The notes beneath the pieces are model-generated. The model made no database searches. It saw nothing but the letters and a program-made list of their open reading frames with translations, and was not told where the DNA came from. A stretch of DNA of 64,000 nt from JABMQB01 sp963678235 (GTDB taxonomy: Bacteria; Bacteroidota; Bacteroidia; Bacteroidales; Prolixibacteraceae). Below are positions 62,928-64,000 of this stretch, in pieces (the first letter of the stretch is position 1; each line of letters begins with the position of its first letter). The position numbers and the translations under genes were made by a program. The stretch covers positions 2,914,001 through 2,978,000 of the forward strand of contig OY782766.1 in NCBI GenBank assembly GCA_963678235.1, read 5' to 3'.

Positions 62928-64000
62928 TTATTTGTATCCATAATAATTTTGATACTTTCCATTGCTCATTTGAATTGCATAGTTAGGGATTGGCAGGATA
63001 TATCGTACAGGAGGCAAATTAGCAGGATCAAAACTTTGATAATTGCTGTTTTCACCAGCTCTGATATAACCACGGAATGAGTAAAGACACCTGCTTCTGG
63101 GGAATTCCGTGTTTTCATCACCCCAATCATAAAAATATGCAAGCTCCCAATTCCCTCCGGGATTTAACACATTTTTCCATGGATTATAGAATTCGAGAAT
63201 TGGCAGAGTGGTATTTGGGTAGATATTTATATTCCCGGGGTTATCAACAATTCTGTAGAACATGGTTACGGGGAGATCTAAATAATCGTCTGAACCGTCC
63301 AGGTAATTACCATCGGCCATTGACCCAACGATATAATATTCCATAAAACTTTCGTACGCAACTTTAGAATAGAGGTTCCAGCGTACCAAATCTTTCCATC
63401 GGATGTTTTCACCACCAAATTCCCATTTTCTTTCAAGCGTTAATGCATGAAAGAACGTTTCTTTTCCGGCTGATACACTATCCACATAGGCATCAACTTT
63501 TTCACTCCAATCTTCCTCGGCAAAGGCTCTTTGACGTACGGTTTTTAAGGCTTCTTTTGCTGAAGGGGTTGGGCCGCCGTTCACCTCATTGGCTGCTTCA
63601 GCATACATCAGCAAGATATCAGCATAGCGCATATACGGATAATTAATCCCTGTTTTATCTCTGCTAATATCTCCTAAAGCGGCTGAAGAATTAGCCCAAA
63701 GTTTAGACCACTTGTTGTTAAATGTGCTATAGTCGGCAAGCACTACAGGAAGCCCTTCAGGGTCGTACCCCCACATACCAACGGTATAATCTTCTCTAAG
63801 GTCTTTACGGTCGAATGAATAGCGGTAGAAAGCATTGAGCCTCATACCTCCGTTAGAAGAACCCCAGATATGAGGTGTAATATCATTGGCTGAAGAAACA
63901 CTGCTTCCGGTAACATAACCAACGTTACCACTTGAATTTCTAAGGAAGGGAATCTCAAAGATGGGATCATCGTTGTTGCTCACAATGTTATTGCATTCGT
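62928..64000 (-). CDS. SusD/RagB-like outer-membrane lipoprotein, 5' end outside window
   Basis: The C-terminal 357 or so residues of a SusD family glycan-binding protein; the frame is open to the window end. Typical elements are EIPFLRNSSG, NKTGINYPYMRYADILLMYAEAANEV, KTVRQRAFAEEDW and LERKWEFGGENIRWKDLVRW, then the tail YILPIPNYAIQMSNGKYQNYYGYK. SusD caps the SusC porin and delivers oligosaccharide. Its SusC partner would lie beyond 64,000. Confidence 0.92.
   Translation of the reverse strand, partial: ECNNIVSNNDDPIFEIPFLRNSSGNVGYVTGSSVSSANDITPHIWGSSNGGMRLNAFYRYSFDRKDLREDYTVGMWGYDPEGLPVVLADYSTFNNKWSKLWANSSAALGDISRDKTGINYPYMRYADILLMYAEAANEVNGGPTPSAKEALKTVRQRAFAEEDWSEKVDAYVDSVSAGKETFFHALTLERKWEFGGENIRWKDLVRWNLYSKVAYESFMEYYIVGSMADGNYLDGSDDYLDLPVTMFYRIVDNPGNINIYPNTTLPILEFYNPWKNVLNPGGNWELAYFYDWGDENTEFPRSRCLYSFRGYIRAGENSNYQSFDPANLPPVRYILPIPNYAIQMSNGKYQNYYGYK

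Noticed and set aside
1..64000. CRISPR array or rRNA genes
   Set aside because: No regularly spaced repeats and no rRNA-like sequence were seen.

Overview
The window looks like the chromosome of a marine or gut-type Bacteroidota, probably of the Marinilabiliales/Prolixibacteraceae kind. The evidence is a SusD-like outer-membrane protein, a hybrid two-component regulator, type IX secretion C-terminal domains, a Bacteroidota-type promoter (TTTG, 19 bp, TAnnTTTG) in front of tRNA-Glu, A/T-rich DNA, and mostly no Shine-Dalgarno sequences.

Positions 1-18,600 are ordinary core chromosome. They hold an ABC exporter pair (DUF5687 permease and ATPase), recX, prfB with its programmed +1 frameshift, a polyphosphate kinase fused in frame to an ArsC-type reductase, a diacylglycerol-kinase-family gene, a TrmH-type methyltransferase, oxyR, tRNA-Glu-rpsT, radC, a small surface-glycan cluster (two polysaccharide deacetylases, a GNAT/FemAB-like protein, a sulfotransferase), upp, a ferredoxin-reductase-like flavoprotein, a flavodoxin and a trmN6-like methyltransferase.

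Positions 18,589-23,160 are an accessory junction. A TIGR02757/DUF2400 gene is cut to its C-terminal third, and a complete diverged copy lies beside it on the opposite strand. Then come an intact IS982-family element, a YubB/DUF1281-like gene, a short tyrosine recombinase, and two strong inverted repeats. One repeat has the 12-7-12 geometry of a recombinase crossover site.

Positions 23,165-64,000 are a large pectin-utilisation locus. A hybrid two-component regulator on the plus strand faces a long minus-strand array. Read in the direction of transcription the array is: SusD-like protein (cut by the window edge), DUF4957/5123-like lipoprotein, an IS982 insertion, a DUF1593 gene broken by one stop codon, SGNH esterase, GH140-like, GH105, a response regulator/histidine kinase/PepSY cassette, DUF1593, three PL1, DUF1593, PL1, GH28, PL1 with a novel N-terminal region, DUF5060/GH-like, DUF1593, GH43, GH28 and DUF4350. 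There are six PL1 lyases and four DUF1593 genes in all. PL1 and GH28 would cut homogalacturonan, GH105 would remove unsaturated uronates, and GH43, GH140-like and the esterase would trim side chains and acetyl groups. The DUF1593 proteins (nucleoside-hydrolase-like fold, no assigned substrate) are the most promising unknown. Three gene products carry type IX sorting domains.

The two IS982 copies are directly repeated, differ by at least a 1-bp deletion, and bracket about 38.5 kb including nearly all the enzymes. The second copy separates the SusD end of the locus from the enzymes.
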